A stretch of 64,000 bases of DNA from Lachnospiraceae bacterium (GCA_014804795.1 JAAUZC010000010.1:27079-91078); one strand, 5' to 3'. Counted from the first letter of the stretch, positions 50,632 through 59,857 are shown. Program-made: numbers and translations. Notes: generated by a model not told the origin, from the sequence alone.

Positions 50632-52314
50632 ATGAGAATTACAAATAAAATTATACAGAACAATTCACTTTCCAATATTAATCTGGCGAAAGTGGCGGAG
50701 GATGCAAAGAGCAGTCAGGTTTCTTCCGGAAAGAAGATTGTGCGTCCCTCTGACGACCCGATCGTGGCGATCCGTTCTCTGCGGCTGCGCAGCAGTGTAG
50801 TGGAAATCACACAGTATTACTCCCGTAACGCAAAGGATGCCGAAGCATGGCTGAAAACAACAGAAGATGCGATGCAGCAGGTGACGGATGTTATTACGGA
50901 TATGATAACGCAGTATAATAAGGGAGCTAATGAGTATCTGACAAGTAATGAGAGAGATATCATCCTGGAACAGCTTAGGGAATTGCAGAAACAGGTGTAC
51001 GCTACCGGGGATGCTGATTATGCGGGGCGCTATATTTTTACAGGCTACCGCACGGAAAGTTCTCTGATGTTCCGCGAGGATACGGAAAAAACATACCAGA
51101 TCACAGAACAGTTTACGGCAGCGGATCTGAAGACGGATACTTATGTGAAGACAAATTATCCGGATGTGGACGAAGATGGAAATCCGTTGACTGAAAACGG
51201 ACAGCAGGTATACCGTGATCTGACAAATCTCAAAGAGGGTACACAGAGCTATTATGAGAATGTCGACGAGGATAAGATTGATAAGGTAGATTATCATAGA
51301 ATCAGGCTGTCCTATAAGGATTGTGACGATAACGCAATTCCGGTTATTACATACAGAAATGCGGCCGGACAGGATGTTAGAATTGATGCTCAGGGTATGA
51401 GTATCGATGGGGCTCCGGATGGCGTAACTCCGCCAATGAGACTGGCGAAATCCACAGATGTGCCGAGCCCGTATACGAACGTGGGCGATGATGATGTTAT
51501 CTATCTTTCTGACACGGGCGAGCTGCTGTTAGGCGAAAATATCTATAAAGAACTGTCCGGCCTGGTGGATGATCCCAATACCAGCAATGTAAATGAGGGT
51601 GAGATTCAGATAAGCTATCAGAAAACAAACTTTAAGGACGGGGATTTAAAACCGGAACATTACTTCTATTGTGTAGCGGCAGGAGATGACGGGACATTTG
51701 AGACAAACCTGGGAGAGAAACCTGAGTTGTCTTCGACGGATATTGTGTATAATCCCAAATATCTGCAGCACGGTCAGGAGCGTCAGGTGATCGAATACGA
51801 TGTGGGCTATAATCAGCGGCTGCAGGTCAATACGATCGCTGAAGAATGCTTTAACCCTGCGGTCAACAGAGAAGTAGATGATATGATACAGGCGCTTGAA
51901 CAGATGAAGAAGACTGAGGATGTAGTGAATACATTAAAGAGTCTGTTGTCGAATGAGACGAACGCCGATAAGCAGAAAGTGCTGCAGAAGCAGTTGGATG
52001 CTGCCAATAAAGCTCTTACCTATGAGAGGGAAGTGGTACAGAGGAAGTTCTCGAGCGGTTTGAGCGCAATGCAGGGATTTTTAAATGAAGTAAATGTTGC
52101 AGCGACGTCATGCGGCGCAAGAGGCAGCAGGCTGGATCTTGTGGCAAGCAGACTTTCCTCACAGAAAACAACGTTTGAGACGCTTAAGTCGGAAAATGAG
52201 GACGTGGATCTTTCGGAAGCGGTGGTAGAGCTTACCAGTGCGGAGATGACCTATGAAGCGGCGCTTAAGGCAACCGGCAAGATCATGCAGGTCAACCTGA
52301 TGGATTTCATCTAA
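50632..52314 (+). CDS. flgL: Flagellar hook-associated protein 3 (FlgL), long form
   Basis: Encodes 560 residues; many FlgL proteins have ~300. The flagellin-like N-terminus (MRITNKIIQNNSLSNINLAKV, SGKKIVRPSDDPI) and C-terminus (ASRLSSQKTTFETLKSENEDVDLSEAV... TSAEMTYEAALKATGKIM) are conserved. Between ~145 and ~410 lies an acidic surface insert with VDEDGNPLTENGQQVYRDL and similar stretches. It forms the ring beneath the filament. The insert should be exposed on the outside. Poor RBS (AAAGGGCAAGG) before ATG 50632. Confidence 0.9.
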   Translation: MRITNKIIQNNSLSNINLAKVAEDAKSSQVSSGKKIVRPSDDPIVAIRSLRLRSSVVEITQYYSRNAKDAEAWLKTTEDAMQQVTDVITDMITQYNKGANEYLTSNERDIILEQLRELQKQVYATGDADYAGRYIFTGYRTESSLMFREDTEKTYQITEQFTAADLKTDTYVKTNYPDVDEDGNPLTENGQQVYRDLTNLKEGTQSYYENVDEDKIDKVDYHRIRLSYKDCDDNAIPVITYRNAAGQDVRIDAQGMSIDGAPDGVTPPMRLAKSTDVPSPYTNVGDDDVIYLSDTGELLLGENIYKELSGLVDDPNTSNVNEGEIQISYQKTNFKDGDLKPEHYFYCVAAGDDGTFETNLGEKPELSSTDIVYNPKYLQHGQERQVIEYDVGYNQRLQVNTIAEECFNPAVNREVDDMIQALEQMKKTEDVVNTLKSLLSNETNADKQKVLQKQLDAANKALTYEREVVQRKFSSGLSAMQGFLNEVNVAATSCGARGSRLDLVASRLSSQKTTFETLKSENEDVDLSEAVVELTSAEMTYEAALKATGKIMQVNLMDFI

Positions 52315-52448
52315 ACGATATTTTTACAGGTGACGACAGACTGTTTTGCGGTTCACGATGAAGAAGCGAAAATAGTGCTTTGCCGGAAAGAAAAGAATAG
52401 AAAGAAATAGTTCCGGTAAATATAATACACAGAGAATAGGAGAACAGT

Positions 52449-52913
52449 ATGGTAATAGAAACCAAAGTGTTTGGGGAGATCGAAATTGATAATGACAAGA
52501 TCATTACATTTGAGAGCGGCATTATCGGGTTTCCGGATCTGAAAAAATTTGCATTGCTCTATGATGCGGAAAAGACGGGCGGCATTAAATGGCTACAGTC
52601 TTTGGATGAGCCGGCTTTTGCGATGCCGGTTATGGATCCGCTCTATGTGAAAGAGACATATAATCCGGTCGTGGAGGATGAACTTTTGAAGCCTCTGGGG
52701 AAACTGGATCCGGAGGAGATACTGGTGCTTGTGACGGTGACAGTACCGAAAGATCTGACGAAAATGAGTGTGAATCTGCAGGCGCCGATCATACTTAATG
52801 CGGAAAATAAAACAGGCTGCCAGATCATTGTAGAGAATGAAGCGGATGAATTTCCTGTGAAGTTCATGATCTATGATATTTTGCAGAAAAAGAAAGAAAG
52901 GGCGGGTGAGTAA
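52449..52913 (+). CDS. fliW: Flagellar assembly factor FliW
   Basis: Encodes 154 residues. FliW binds both flagellin and CsrA: when free of flagellin it inhibits CsrA and so allows flagellin translation. Motifs [32 protein letters not shown] and [17 protein letters not shown] match. AATAGGAG precedes ATG 52449. It ends two bases before csrA's start, the normal arrangement. Confidence 0.95.
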   Translation: MVIETKVFGEIEIDNDKIITFESGIIGFPDLKKFALLYDAEKTGGIKWLQSLDEPAFAMPVMDPLYVKETYNPVVEDELLKPLGKLDPEEILVLVTVTVPKDLTKMSVNLQAPIILNAENKTGCQIIVENEADEFPVKFMIYDILQKKKERAGE

Positions 52914-52914
52914 T

Positions 52915-53130
52915 ATGCTGGCATTATCCAGAAAGAAAAATGAAGCCCTTGTCATTAACAACGACATTGAGATCACGATTCTCGACATCAGGGGTGATCA
53001 GGTAAAGATCGGCATTTCGGCACCAAAGGATGTGCCTATCTACAGGAAGGAAGTGTATCTCCAGATTCAGGAGGCGAACAAGGAAGCGATGAGCGCTGAA
53101 AATCTGGATGCACTGAAAGATTTATTTTAA
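52915..53130 (+). CDS. csrA: Carbon storage regulator CsrA
   Basis: Encodes 71 residues from ATG 52915. The RNA-binding protein blocks ribosome binding sites of target messages, chiefly flagellin in Firmicutes. [37 protein letters not shown] carries the key Arg and the RNA-binding edge; the second, [12 protein letters not shown], follows. Antagonised by FliW from the gene just before. A terminator follows 24 bases after the stop, closing the first flagellar operon. Confidence 0.96.
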   Translation: MLALSRKKNEALVINNDIEITILDIRGDQVKIGISAPKDVPIYRKEVYLQIQEANKEAMSAENLDALKDLF

Positions 53131-53154
53131 AAAGAACTGTTTTAAAGGAGAAGG

Positions 53155-53185
53155 AGCTGCTTTTTTATAGAAAGGCAGCTTTTTT
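53155..53185 (+). terminator. Terminator after csrA
   Basis: AGCTGC (53155-53160) and GCAGCT (53175-53180), stem extended by TTT/AAA, then TTTTT. Confidence 0.78.
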
Positions 53186-53228
53186 GAATAAAACGGCTTA
53201 AATTTTATAAAAAATTTATGGAGAAGAC

Positions 53229-53255
53229 TAAAGATTTTCAATAATTGTCCGATAT
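53229..53255 (+). promoter_or_regulatory. SigD (sigma-28) promoter before flaG
   Basis: TAAA (53229-53232), 15 bases, TCCGATAT (53248-53255). Same pattern and spacing as the flgM promoter, 45 bases before flaG. Confidence 0.85.
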
Positions 53256-53299
53256 ACACGGTAAGAAATCTAAAAATGTCTCACACGGAGGTGATCAAA

Positions 53300-53761
53300 G
53301 TGGCAATAGAACCATTAGGAAGTATTATGACAATGCAGGCACAGCCCCTGCAGCAGAATGTAACACAGAAAACAGAGCCGGTTAGCACGGATGCGAACCC
53401 AACAGAGACTCAGGCAAACAATATTGACCCCACTACAGTATCGGTGGCAGCTGCTACAGATGCATCTGAGAATAATTCTGAAAATACCAGCAGCGGTCAG
53501 CGGGACAGCGGCGGTTATAATTATGCTGAAAACGCAAAACAACAGAATGACAGGATAAAAAAAGCAGTAGAGCAGTTGAATAAAAACCTGAGCCATTCTT
53601 CAGCAATATTCGGGATTCATGAAGCGACAAACAGAGTAACGATCAAGATAGTGGATAAAGATACGAAAGAAGTGATCAAAGAGCTTCCGCCTGAAAAGAC
53701 ACTGGATATGATTGCTAAGGTCTGGGAGATCGCAGGTATTCTTGTTGATGAAAAACGGTAA
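53300..53761 (+). CDS. flaG: FlaG family flagellar protein
   Basis: Encodes 153 residues from GTG 53300; GGAGGTGATC (53287-53296), a full match to the anti-SD sequence, sets this start. The N-terminal ~85 residues are Thr/Asn/Ala-rich and unordered. The conserved FlaG part is at the end: RIKKAVEQLNKNLSHSSAIFGIHEATNRVTIKIVDKDTKEVIKELPPEKTLD. FlaG influences filament length in some species. It leads the second flagellar operon with fliD and fliS. Confidence 0.88.
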   Translation: MAIEPLGSIMTMQAQPLQQNVTQKTEPVSTDANPTETQANNIDPTTVSVAAATDASENNSENTSSGQRDSGGYNYAENAKQQNDRIKKAVEQLNKNLSHSSAIFGIHEATNRVTIKIVDKDTKEVIKELPPEKTLDMIAKVWEIAGILVDEKR

Positions 53762-53802
53762 CGTGGCCGCCTTTTATAGGGGCTGATAGCAGGAGGTAGA
53801 AG

Positions 53803-55581
53803 ATGACAATTAGAATTACCGGTATGAATTCCGGACTGGATACAGAGGCTATTATCACAGAACTGGCCAGCGCACGTTCCGTGAAAGTGCAGAAGATCGA
53901 GAAAGAGCAGACAAAGCTGAGCTGGAAGATCGATGCGTGGAAAGAGCTGAACGCAAAGATCTATGACTTTTATTCAGAAGTACTCAGTGATATGCGTTTT
54001 GACTATGCATATACGAAGAAGAAGACTACGGTTTCTGATCCGGATGCAGTTACGGTCCAGACAGCCGGCGATGCGATGAACGGCGTGCAGACCCTGAAAG
54101 TAAACGAGGTTGCACAGACCGGTTATCTAACAGGGGCAAAGATTGATGCCAGCTCCACTGATAAGCTGCTTGCCAATCTGGAAGGGCTGGAATGGCTGAA
54201 AGATGAGAACCAGTCGGTTACTTTTAAGGTGACAGTCGGCGGTGAAGAAAAAGAGATCAAGCTGACCGGTTACAATACAATTAATGATGTTGTGGAGAAG
54301 TTTAAGGAAATCGGCCTTGATGCAAAGTTTGATACAAATAATGGTCGTTTCTTTATCGCGTCCAAGGAGTCCGGGAAAGCGGCTAACTTCACAATAGAGC
54401 CGGGTGTTTCCAAGGAAAGTCCGAAGGAAGTGCCTGAGTTGCAGGAAGTGCCGAAAGCATGGGAAGATTTAACCTATGCGGAGCAACAGCTTCAGGCTGT
54501 AAACGGCATAGATGAAGCTAAGTATAATGAAAAAAGAGACGCAGCTATAGCAGCTAATAAGGCAAGACAGGACATTATAGATGCGAATAATAAACTTGCA
54601 GAAGATAAAGAGGCATCAACAAAGAAGTTTGCTGATCTGATGAAAGGCCTCGGTATGCTGACTGAGGAGATGGCCGGACAGTATGGTATGGCAGTTACGG
54701 AAGCGGATAAAGCCGCGGGTAAATTTGCGACCAAGCTGGAAGGAAGAGATGCTGAAATCGAGTTAAACGGCGCGAAATTTACTTCCTCCAAAAATGTCTT
54801 TGAGATCAACGGACTGACAATGTCGGTGCATAAGAAGACAACGGATGCGATCACTCTGACAACAGAGCAGGATACAGATCAGATTTATGATACAATCAAG
54901 AACTTCTTTGTGAAGTACAATGAGCTGATCAATGAAATGGATAAGCTCTACAATGCGGAGAGTGCATCCAAATATGAACCTCTGACAAAGGAGGAAAAAG
55001 AAGCTCTGTCCGATACGGAAGTGGAGGAGTGGGAGAAGAAGATCAAGGAGTCGTTGCTCAGACGTGATTCCACATTGTCCAGCGTATCTTCCGCGATGAA
55101 AGATGTTTTTCTTACTACTTTCATATCAGATATAAATGGAAGAAATAACGGAAACGATAAATATTTAAGTTACTTCGGTATTGAAACGCTGGGTTATTTC
55201 AAGGCGAAAGATAATGAGAAGTATGCTTATCATATTGACGGCAATGCGGATGATTCCAATGTAAAAAATAACGAGGATAAACTGAGAGCGGCGATTGCCA
55301 ATGAACCGGAAACTGTAATAGAATTCTTTAAAAAGCTCAGCAACAATCTGTATGATACGCTGACGGAAAAGATGGATCGTTCAGATTACAGCAGCGCCTT
55401 TACCGTATATAATGATAAGCTTTTAGATACGCAGCTGAAATCGTATGAGAGTAAGATTTCCAAAGAACAGGAGAAGCTGAACGATTACATAGACAGATGG
55501 TATGAGAAGTTTTCACAGATGGAAGTTGCATTATCTAAACTGAATTCCAAGGAGAGTTCACTTTCCAGCCTGTTTGGCTAA
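53803..55581 (+). CDS. fliD: Flagellar filament cap protein FliD
   Basis: Encodes 592 residues; AGCAGGAGG before ATG 53803. The start ITGMNSGLDTEAIITELASARSVKVQKIEKEQTKL and the C-terminal coil TQLKSYESKISKEQEKLNDYIDRWYEKFSQMEVALSKLN are typical. FliD caps the filament tip and folds incoming flagellin. An insert at ~205-280, rich in Ala, Lys and Glu (YNEKRDAAIAANKARQDI), separates the FliD_N region from the central domain and is probably a species-variable surface helix pair. Confidence 0.93.
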   Translation: MTIRITGMNSGLDTEAIITELASARSVKVQKIEKEQTKLSWKIDAWKELNAKIYDFYSEVLSDMRFDYAYTKKKTTVSDPDAVTVQTAGDAMNGVQTLKVNEVAQTGYLTGAKIDASSTDKLLANLEGLEWLKDENQSVTFKVTVGGEEKEIKLTGYNTINDVVEKFKEIGLDAKFDTNNGRFFIASKESGKAANFTIEPGVSKESPKEVPELQEVPKAWEDLTYAEQQLQAVNGIDEAKYNEKRDAAIAANKARQDIIDANNKLAEDKEASTKKFADLMKGLGMLTEEMAGQYGMAVTEADKAAGKFATKLEGRDAEIELNGAKFTSSKNVFEINGLTMSVHKKTTDAITLTTEQDTDQIYDTIKNFFVKYNELINEMDKLYNAESASKYEPLTKEEKEALSDTEVEEWEKKIKESLLRRDSTLSSVSSAMKDVFLTTFISDINGRNNGNDKYLSYFGIETLGYFKAKDNEKYAYHIDGNADDSNVKNNEDKLRAAIANEPETVIEFFKKLSNNLYDTLTEKMDRSDYSSAFTVYNDKLLDTQLKSYESKISKEQEKLNDYIDRWYEKFSQMEVALSKLNSKESSLSSLFG

Positions 55582-55610
55582 GCTAAGCGTATAAGTGGAG
55601 GAAAAAGAAA

Positions 55611-55997
55611 TTGAGATCTATGAATCAGTACGCACAGTACAATAACAGCAAGGTCTTGACGGCTTCACCGGCGGAACTTACCCTGATGCTTTATGACGGG
55701 GCGATTAAATTTACCAATATTGCAATTATGGCAATAGAGAAAAAGGATATTGAAAAAGCCCATAATAATATTGTGAAGGTTGAGAAGATCATCAATGAGT
55801 TTCGCGCAACATTAGATTCCAAATATGCGGTATCTCAGGATTTTGACAGAGTATATGTGTATTTGCTGCAAAGACTTCTGGAAGGAAATGTCAAAAAAGA
55901 TACGGAAATTCTGGAAGAGGTAAATACGCATCTCAGAAGTATGCGGGATACATGGAAACAGGTAATGGAAGCGAGTAAAACGAATAAACAGGCATAA
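55611..55997 (+). CDS. fliS: Flagellin chaperone FliS
   Basis: Encodes 128 residues if TTG 55611 is used (GGAGG with nine-base spacing); ATG 55620 would be 19 bases from that site. FliS binds flagellin's tail before export. QYNNSKVLTASPAELTLMLYDGAIKFTNIA is the family signature. The four-helix protein ends in RSMRDTWKQVMEASK. A terminator follows. Confidence 0.94.
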   Translation: MRSMNQYAQYNNSKVLTASPAELTLMLYDGAIKFTNIAIMAIEKKDIEKAHNNIVKVEKIINEFRATLDSKYAVSQDFDRVYVYLLQRLLEGNVKKDTEILEEVNTHLRSMRDTWKQVMEASKTNKQA

Positions 55998-56004
55998 GAA
56001 GTTT

Positions 56005-56037
56005 AAAAATGGTCATGTAAAAGGCATGACCATTTTT
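56005..56037 (+). terminator. Terminator after fliS
   Basis: AAAAATGGTCATG (56005-56017) and CATGACCATTTTT (56025-56037), a perfect 13-bp stem. Transcription of the next gene may depend on read-through. Confidence 0.88.
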
Positions 56038-56077
56038 CGAAAGAAGTGAATTGCACTGGCAGAAAGGAATGGATCGG

Positions 56078-56551
56078 ATGGATACCTATTTGGATATGCT
56101 GCAGGACAGTCTGAAAAAGAAACTGGAAATATTGAGTAAGATCATGGAGTGTCAAAAGCAAGAATCCGATATGCTGAAGGGTGAGAGCATGGATATGGAG
56201 GCTTTTGACAAGAGCATCAATGAAAAAGTGGCGTTGGCAGAGAGCCTTGATTCACTGGATGATGGTTTTGAGAAAGTTTATGACAGAATTCGTGAAGAGA
56301 TGATCAATAACAAGGGGAGTTATGCAAACCAAATCAGGGCGATGCAGAATATGATCGGCGAGATCAGCGAAAAGAATGTGCTGATTCAGGCGGAGGAAAA
56401 TCGTATCAGACTGGAAGTGGATAATTTCGCTAAACGGGAAAGTGCAGCTTTGCGCCAGAGACGTGACAACGGGAGAGCGGCGCGCAGCTACTACAATAAT
56501 ATGAAAAAACTGAACTATGTGGGTTCGCAGTTTATGGACAAGAAGAAATAA
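56078..56551 (+). CDS. fliT: Helical flagellar export chaperone, FliT/FlgN-like
   Basis: Encodes 157 residues from ATG 56078 (AAAGGA nine bases before; ATG 56069 is too close to it). Entirely helical: YLDMLQDSLKKKLEILSKIMECQKQESDML, DKSINEKVALAESLDSLDDGFEKVYDRI and a C-terminal QIRAMQNMIGEISEKNVLIQAEE. The pattern recalls the FlgN/FliT chaperones in size and heptads. Position after fliD-fliS is the usual one for fliT. No exact motif fixes the name, so FliT is a tentative label. Confidence 0.65.
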   Translation: MDTYLDMLQDSLKKKLEILSKIMECQKQESDMLKGESMDMEAFDKSINEKVALAESLDSLDDGFEKVYDRIREEMINNKGSYANQIRAMQNMIGEISEKNVLIQAEENRIRLEVDNFAKRESAALRQRRDNGRAARSYYNNMKKLNYVGSQFMDKKK

Positions 56552-56555
56552 GTAA

Positions 56556-56580
56556 AAGAGAGGCTTTATCAGCCTCTCTT
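56556..56580. terminator. Convergent bidirectional terminator
   Basis: AAGAGAGGCT (56556-56565), loop TTATC, AGCCTCTCTT (56571-56580). It serves both the fliT-like gene and the minus-strand regulator, whose stop codon lies in it. Confidence 0.75.
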
Positions 56581-56910
56581 CCATAATTTCAAAGTTTTCA
56601 GAATTTTTTTCTGCTCTTCCGGGGTGTAACTCTGGAAAACGCGGAGAAGTTCCGTATTCATAGCTTTATTGGTCTCCTGGGGAGTGCGGTCCGTAAAGCC
56701 CGGTTCAAGAATTTCGTCGATTGTTACATTGCAGAGCTTGGAATAATAGAGAAGAACCCGAAGATTCAGTTTGGCGCGATTGTTTTCCAGATTGCTGACA
56801 AAAGCAACTGTACAATCCAAATCTTCTGCTACCATTTCTTGTGTATATCCCTGCTCTACACGGAGCTGTTTCATTTTTAAACCCACCTTTGAAAAGTCCA
56901 GTTCACTCAT
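56569..56910 (-). CDS. XRE-family helix-turn-helix regulator
   Basis: Encodes 113 residues from ATG 56910, with AAAGGAG eight bases before. The HTH (~8-65) reads VGLKMKQLRVEQGYTQEMVAEDLDCTVAFVSNLENNRAKLNLRVLLYYSKLCNVTIDEIL. The rest (~75-113) is a short helical tail, YTPEEQKKILKTLKLW, that probably makes dimers. It lies between the flagellar genes and glf and is transcribed opposite to both. Its targets are unknown; flagellar or surface genes nearby are candidates. Confidence 0.85.
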   Translation of the reverse strand: MSELDFSKVGLKMKQLRVEQGYTQEMVAEDLDCTVAFVSNLENNRAKLNLRVLLYYSKLCNVTIDEILEPGFTDRTPQETNKAMNTELLRVFQSYTPEEQKKILKTLKLWKRG

Positions 56911-57061
56911 ATGCAAAACTCCTTTTGTTTTTTTATTAAATATATTTTATTATATTTTTGAAAAACAGGCAAGATATAACTTCTGAAATGCAATAAAAAA
57001 ATATAGCTTTTGGCACGGAAAAGTGTAATTATAAAAAGAATACAAAAAAGAGGGTCTTAAA

Positions 57062-58168
57062 ATGCATTATGATTATCTGATCGTAGGAGCAGGATTATTT
57101 GGCAGCGTATTTGCCCGTGAAATGAAAAAGCGGGGAAAGAGATGTTATGTGATTGATAAGCGGGAGCATATTGCGGGAAATATATATACAGAAAAACGGC
57201 TTGATATTTCTGTGCATTGTTATGGCGCGCATATTTTCCACACTTCAAATAAGGCGGTCTGGGATTATATAGGACAGTTTGCGGAATTCAACCAGTATAT
57301 CAATTCTCCGGTGGCAGTATATAAGGATGAACTGTATAACCTGCCCTTTAATATGAATACATTCAGCAGGCTGTGGAATATCAAAACTCCTGCAGAGGCA
57401 AAAGAAAAGATCAGGGAACAGATTGCGGAGCTTTCGATCAGTGAACCGCGGAATCTGGAAGAACAGGCATTATCTTTGGCGGGCCGGGACGTCTATGAAA
57501 AACTTGTCAAAGGATATACGGAAAAGCAGTGGGGAAGGCAGTGCAGTGAACTTCCGGCGTTTGTAATAAAGAGACTGCCGCTGCGTTTTACGTACGATAA
57601 TAATTATTTTAACGATCGTTATCAGGGGATTCCGGTTGGAGGATATACCGGTATTGTGGAAAAACTGTTGGACGGAATTGATGTGCAGACGGGTATTTCA
57701 TGGCAGACATTCCGGGAAACAAGGAAGGATATCACCTATGATAAACTGCTTTATACAGGTATGATAGATGAGTATTTTGACTATAGGCTTGGTGCGCTGG
57801 AGTATCGTTCCCTGCGCTTTGAGACGGAAGAGTTGCCTGAGGAAGAAAATTACCAGGGCAATGCGGTGGTGAATTATACGGAGCGGGAGATTCCTTATAC
57901 GCGTATTATAGAGCATAAGCATTTTGAATTTGGCACACAGCCCGGAACGGTGATCACAAGGGAATATCCGACGGAGTGGAAAAAGGGGGATGAGCCCTAC
58001 TATCCGATCAATGATGAGAAAAATGACCGATTGTATGAAGCATACCGGAAATTGGCAGAGAATGAAAAAAATGTGCTGTTTGGGGGCAGGCTGGGACAGT
58101 ATCGATATTACGATATGGATAAGACAATTGCGGCGGCGCTTCAAATGGCGGAGGAAGAGACAAACTGA
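57062..58168 (+). CDS. glf: UDP-galactopyranose mutase
   Basis: Encodes 368 residues. The flavoenzyme turns UDP-galactopyranose into UDP-galactofuranose for surface glycans. The FAD site is YDYLIVGAGLFGSVFAREM with VIDKREHIAGNIYT. YGAHIFHTSNKAVWDYI, GYTEKQWGRQCSELP and the C-terminal GGRLGQYRYYDMDKTIAAAL match the family. Galactofuranose would supply a surface polysaccharide or flagellin glycan, but no transferase is adjacent. Only weak promoter-like sequence lies before it. Confidence 0.95.
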   Translation: MHYDYLIVGAGLFGSVFAREMKKRGKRCYVIDKREHIAGNIYTEKRLDISVHCYGAHIFHTSNKAVWDYIGQFAEFNQYINSPVAVYKDELYNLPFNMNTFSRLWNIKTPAEAKEKIREQIAELSISEPRNLEEQALSLAGRDVYEKLVKGYTEKQWGRQCSELPAFVIKRLPLRFTYDNNYFNDRYQGIPVGGYTGIVEKLLDGIDVQTGISWQTFRETRKDITYDKLLYTGMIDEYFDYRLGALEYRSLRFETEELPEEENYQGNAVVNYTEREIPYTRIIEHKHFEFGTQPGTVITREYPTEWKKGDEPYYPINDEKNDRLYEAYRKLAENEKNVLFGGRLGQYRYYDMDKTIAAALQMAEEETN

Positions 58169-58204
58169 TAGTGTATCGTATATGACTCATATAAACAGAA
58201 ATAA

Positions 58205-58240
58205 AAAACAGCCGGGAGCAGATTTGCTTTCGGCTGTTTT
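58205..58240. terminator. Convergent terminator between glf and the FliD-like gene
   Basis: AAAACAGCCG (58205-58214) and CGGCTGTTTT (58231-58240) around a 16-base loop. A-rich on one side and T-rich on the other, so usable from both strands. Confidence 0.8.
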
Positions 58241-59550
58241 CAGCAGTAGTAATTGAATAACATTCCGGTATAATTGCTGGAGACGTAAGGCGCCGGGAAA
58301 TTGTGTCCGGGATTTTTGTAGGCAACCACCGTTTTATCGACATATTTCATAGGATTTAAGGAAATCTGGTTGGTCTTGCGGAAAATCTGCTGGGTGAAAT
58401 TTTTCACGACCTGAAACCTGTTTTCCGCATCGCCCGAGTGGATAGCGCCTGAAAGCGCATCCCGATCCACATCGATGCGTCCGTCGTCCTGAACATTGAG
58501 GCCGATGTCTAAGAGATTTTCTTTATACAGGGAAGCGATTCCCGCCATTTCTCCTTTCAGCTTTGCGGAACTGTTTTGGGCAGTTTTAAACTGATCCATG
58601 GCACTCAAAAAGCTGTTGTAGCTTCCGGCAAGCAGTGTTACATTATCTGCGAGGGCCTCATAGTCTACCCTTAATCCGATTTCAGCGCTGCCGCTTTCCT
58701 CGGAGCTGATGCCGTGAAGTTCCACCTCATAAGATTTATCCAGTGTGAATTTATTGGAGTGAGCCTCGGATGTTTTCCCGTTTATCGTGAATCTGGCGTT
58801 GGAGCCCTCTCTGGCAACATAGTCCAGACCCAGATAGGAAACAATGCCGGAAGCTTTGCTTGTATTATCATCGGAAACAGAAAAGATACGGTTTCTGCCG
58901 GATTTTAATCCCGTTGCATCCGATTCTATGCGGAGTGAAGAGGTATTTTCTTCGCCCTCTATGACTTCCGCGCCCAGACCGATGCCCGCGCCGTCGATCA
59001 GCCGTGCAAGCCGGTTTAAAATATTGCGGTTGGTCTCTCCCTCGTGAATGCTGAACTGAAATTCATAGTTCATGTCGTTGATACCGATATCAAAAGAGTA
59101 GGTATCGGGAGGCAGTGCAACAAGGGAATCGTCTTCCAGAAAATTCCCGAGGTTTACCTGGTTGGAGGCCAAAGACTGCACTTCAATATTGATCGGCTTG
59201 ATAAAATCGCTATTGGAAGAATCGCCGATAAATTTAGCTGTCACAAGATCTTCATTACTGGAATAAGCAGCTTTGCGCTCGAGCAGTTCCTGGCTGTTCA
59301 GATTACCGCCGAGGGAGGCGATCTCCATGTTGAGTTCTCTTGCGTTTTCTTTTAATCCCATCGCAAACTGCCCTGCTTCACGTCTGTTGGAGAGCAGATA
59401 CAGAGGGGATTCTTTATTCAGTTTTATAATGGAATTATATATGCCGCGGAGCTCACTGCGCTTATGAGCGTCATATTTACCGGCATTCTTTGGAGTATAA
59501 GCGGTAAGATAATAATTATAGATATTATCCTGAATAGCATTATAAGCCAT
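58240..59550 (-). CDS. FliD-like flagellar capping protein paralogue
   Basis: Encodes 436 residues from ATG 59550, with GGAGGGG before it. Residues ~95-300 follow the FliD plan: INIEVQSLASNQVNLGNFL, SFDIGINDMNYEFQFSIHEGETN, LNRLARLIDGAGIGLGAEV, LRIESDATG, ARFTINGKTSEAHSNKFTLDKSYEVELHG. The N-terminus differs from FliD, with no GMNSGLDT motif and instead a long start YNYYLTAYTPKNAGKYDAHKR. The C-terminus lacks the usual terminal coil and ends NFPAPYVSSNYTGMLFNYYC. It may be a second cap, a minor filament protein or an adhesin. It lies alone on the minus strand and no clear SigD promoter was found. Confidence 0.72.
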   Translation of the reverse strand: MAYNAIQDNIYNYYLTAYTPKNAGKYDAHKRSELRGIYNSIIKLNKESPLYLLSNRREAGQFAMGLKENARELNMEIASLGGNLNSQELLERKAAYSSNEDLVTAKFIGDSSNSDFIKPINIEVQSLASNQVNLGNFLEDDSLVALPPDTYSFDIGINDMNYEFQFSIHEGETNRNILNRLARLIDGAGIGLGAEVIEGEENTSSLRIESDATGLKSGRNRIFSVSDDNTSKASGIVSYLGLDYVAREGSNARFTINGKTSEAHSNKFTLDKSYEVELHGISSEESGSAEIGLRVDYEALADNVTLLAGSYNSFLSAMDQFKTAQNSSAKLKGEMAGIASLYKENLLDIGLNVQDDGRIDVDRDALSGAIHSGDAENRFQVVKNFTQQIFRKTNQISLNPMKYVDKTVVAYKNPGHNFPAPYVSSNYTGMLFNYYC

Positions 59551-59765
59551 ATCATCCCCTCCTTTCTTCCTTGAAATCATCCCGGGCGCATACGCCGCAT
59601 ATCCGTTGCGGCACCGAAAATACTTTACATTGCGTCGGGATCAGGGTATAATCAATAGGCAGAAAAACCCATTTACAATTAAATAAAGCATAGCACTTTT
59701 TAAAGTCTATTACAAGAGATTTTACTTATTTTTGCGGGATTTTTTTGCTTTTTTTATAAAAAGGA
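59551..59765. other. Divergent spacer before the ribosomal block
   Basis: No gene seen. It contains the leader of the minus-strand FliD-like gene. A minus-strand TAAA and a CGGATAT lie 17 bases apart, two more than SigD prefers, so no promoter is claimed. Confidence 0.4.
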
Positions 59766-59794
59766 TTGACGGAAAAGCTTTCTTATGTTATATT
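59766..59794 (+). promoter_or_regulatory. Sigma-A promoter for rpmG-secE-nusG
   Basis: TTGACG (59766-59771), 17-base spacer, TATATT (59789-59794), 63 bases before rpmG. Confidence 0.8.
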
Positions 59795-59857
59795 GACAAG
59801 ACGAGATGAGATTCAGGTCTTTTTTTTATGCTCGAAATGACGCTTGGAGGTGGAAAA

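Noticed and set aside
57011..57030. TTGGCAC before glf as a sigma-54 promoter
   Set aside because: The -12 TTGC element is missing at the required spacing.
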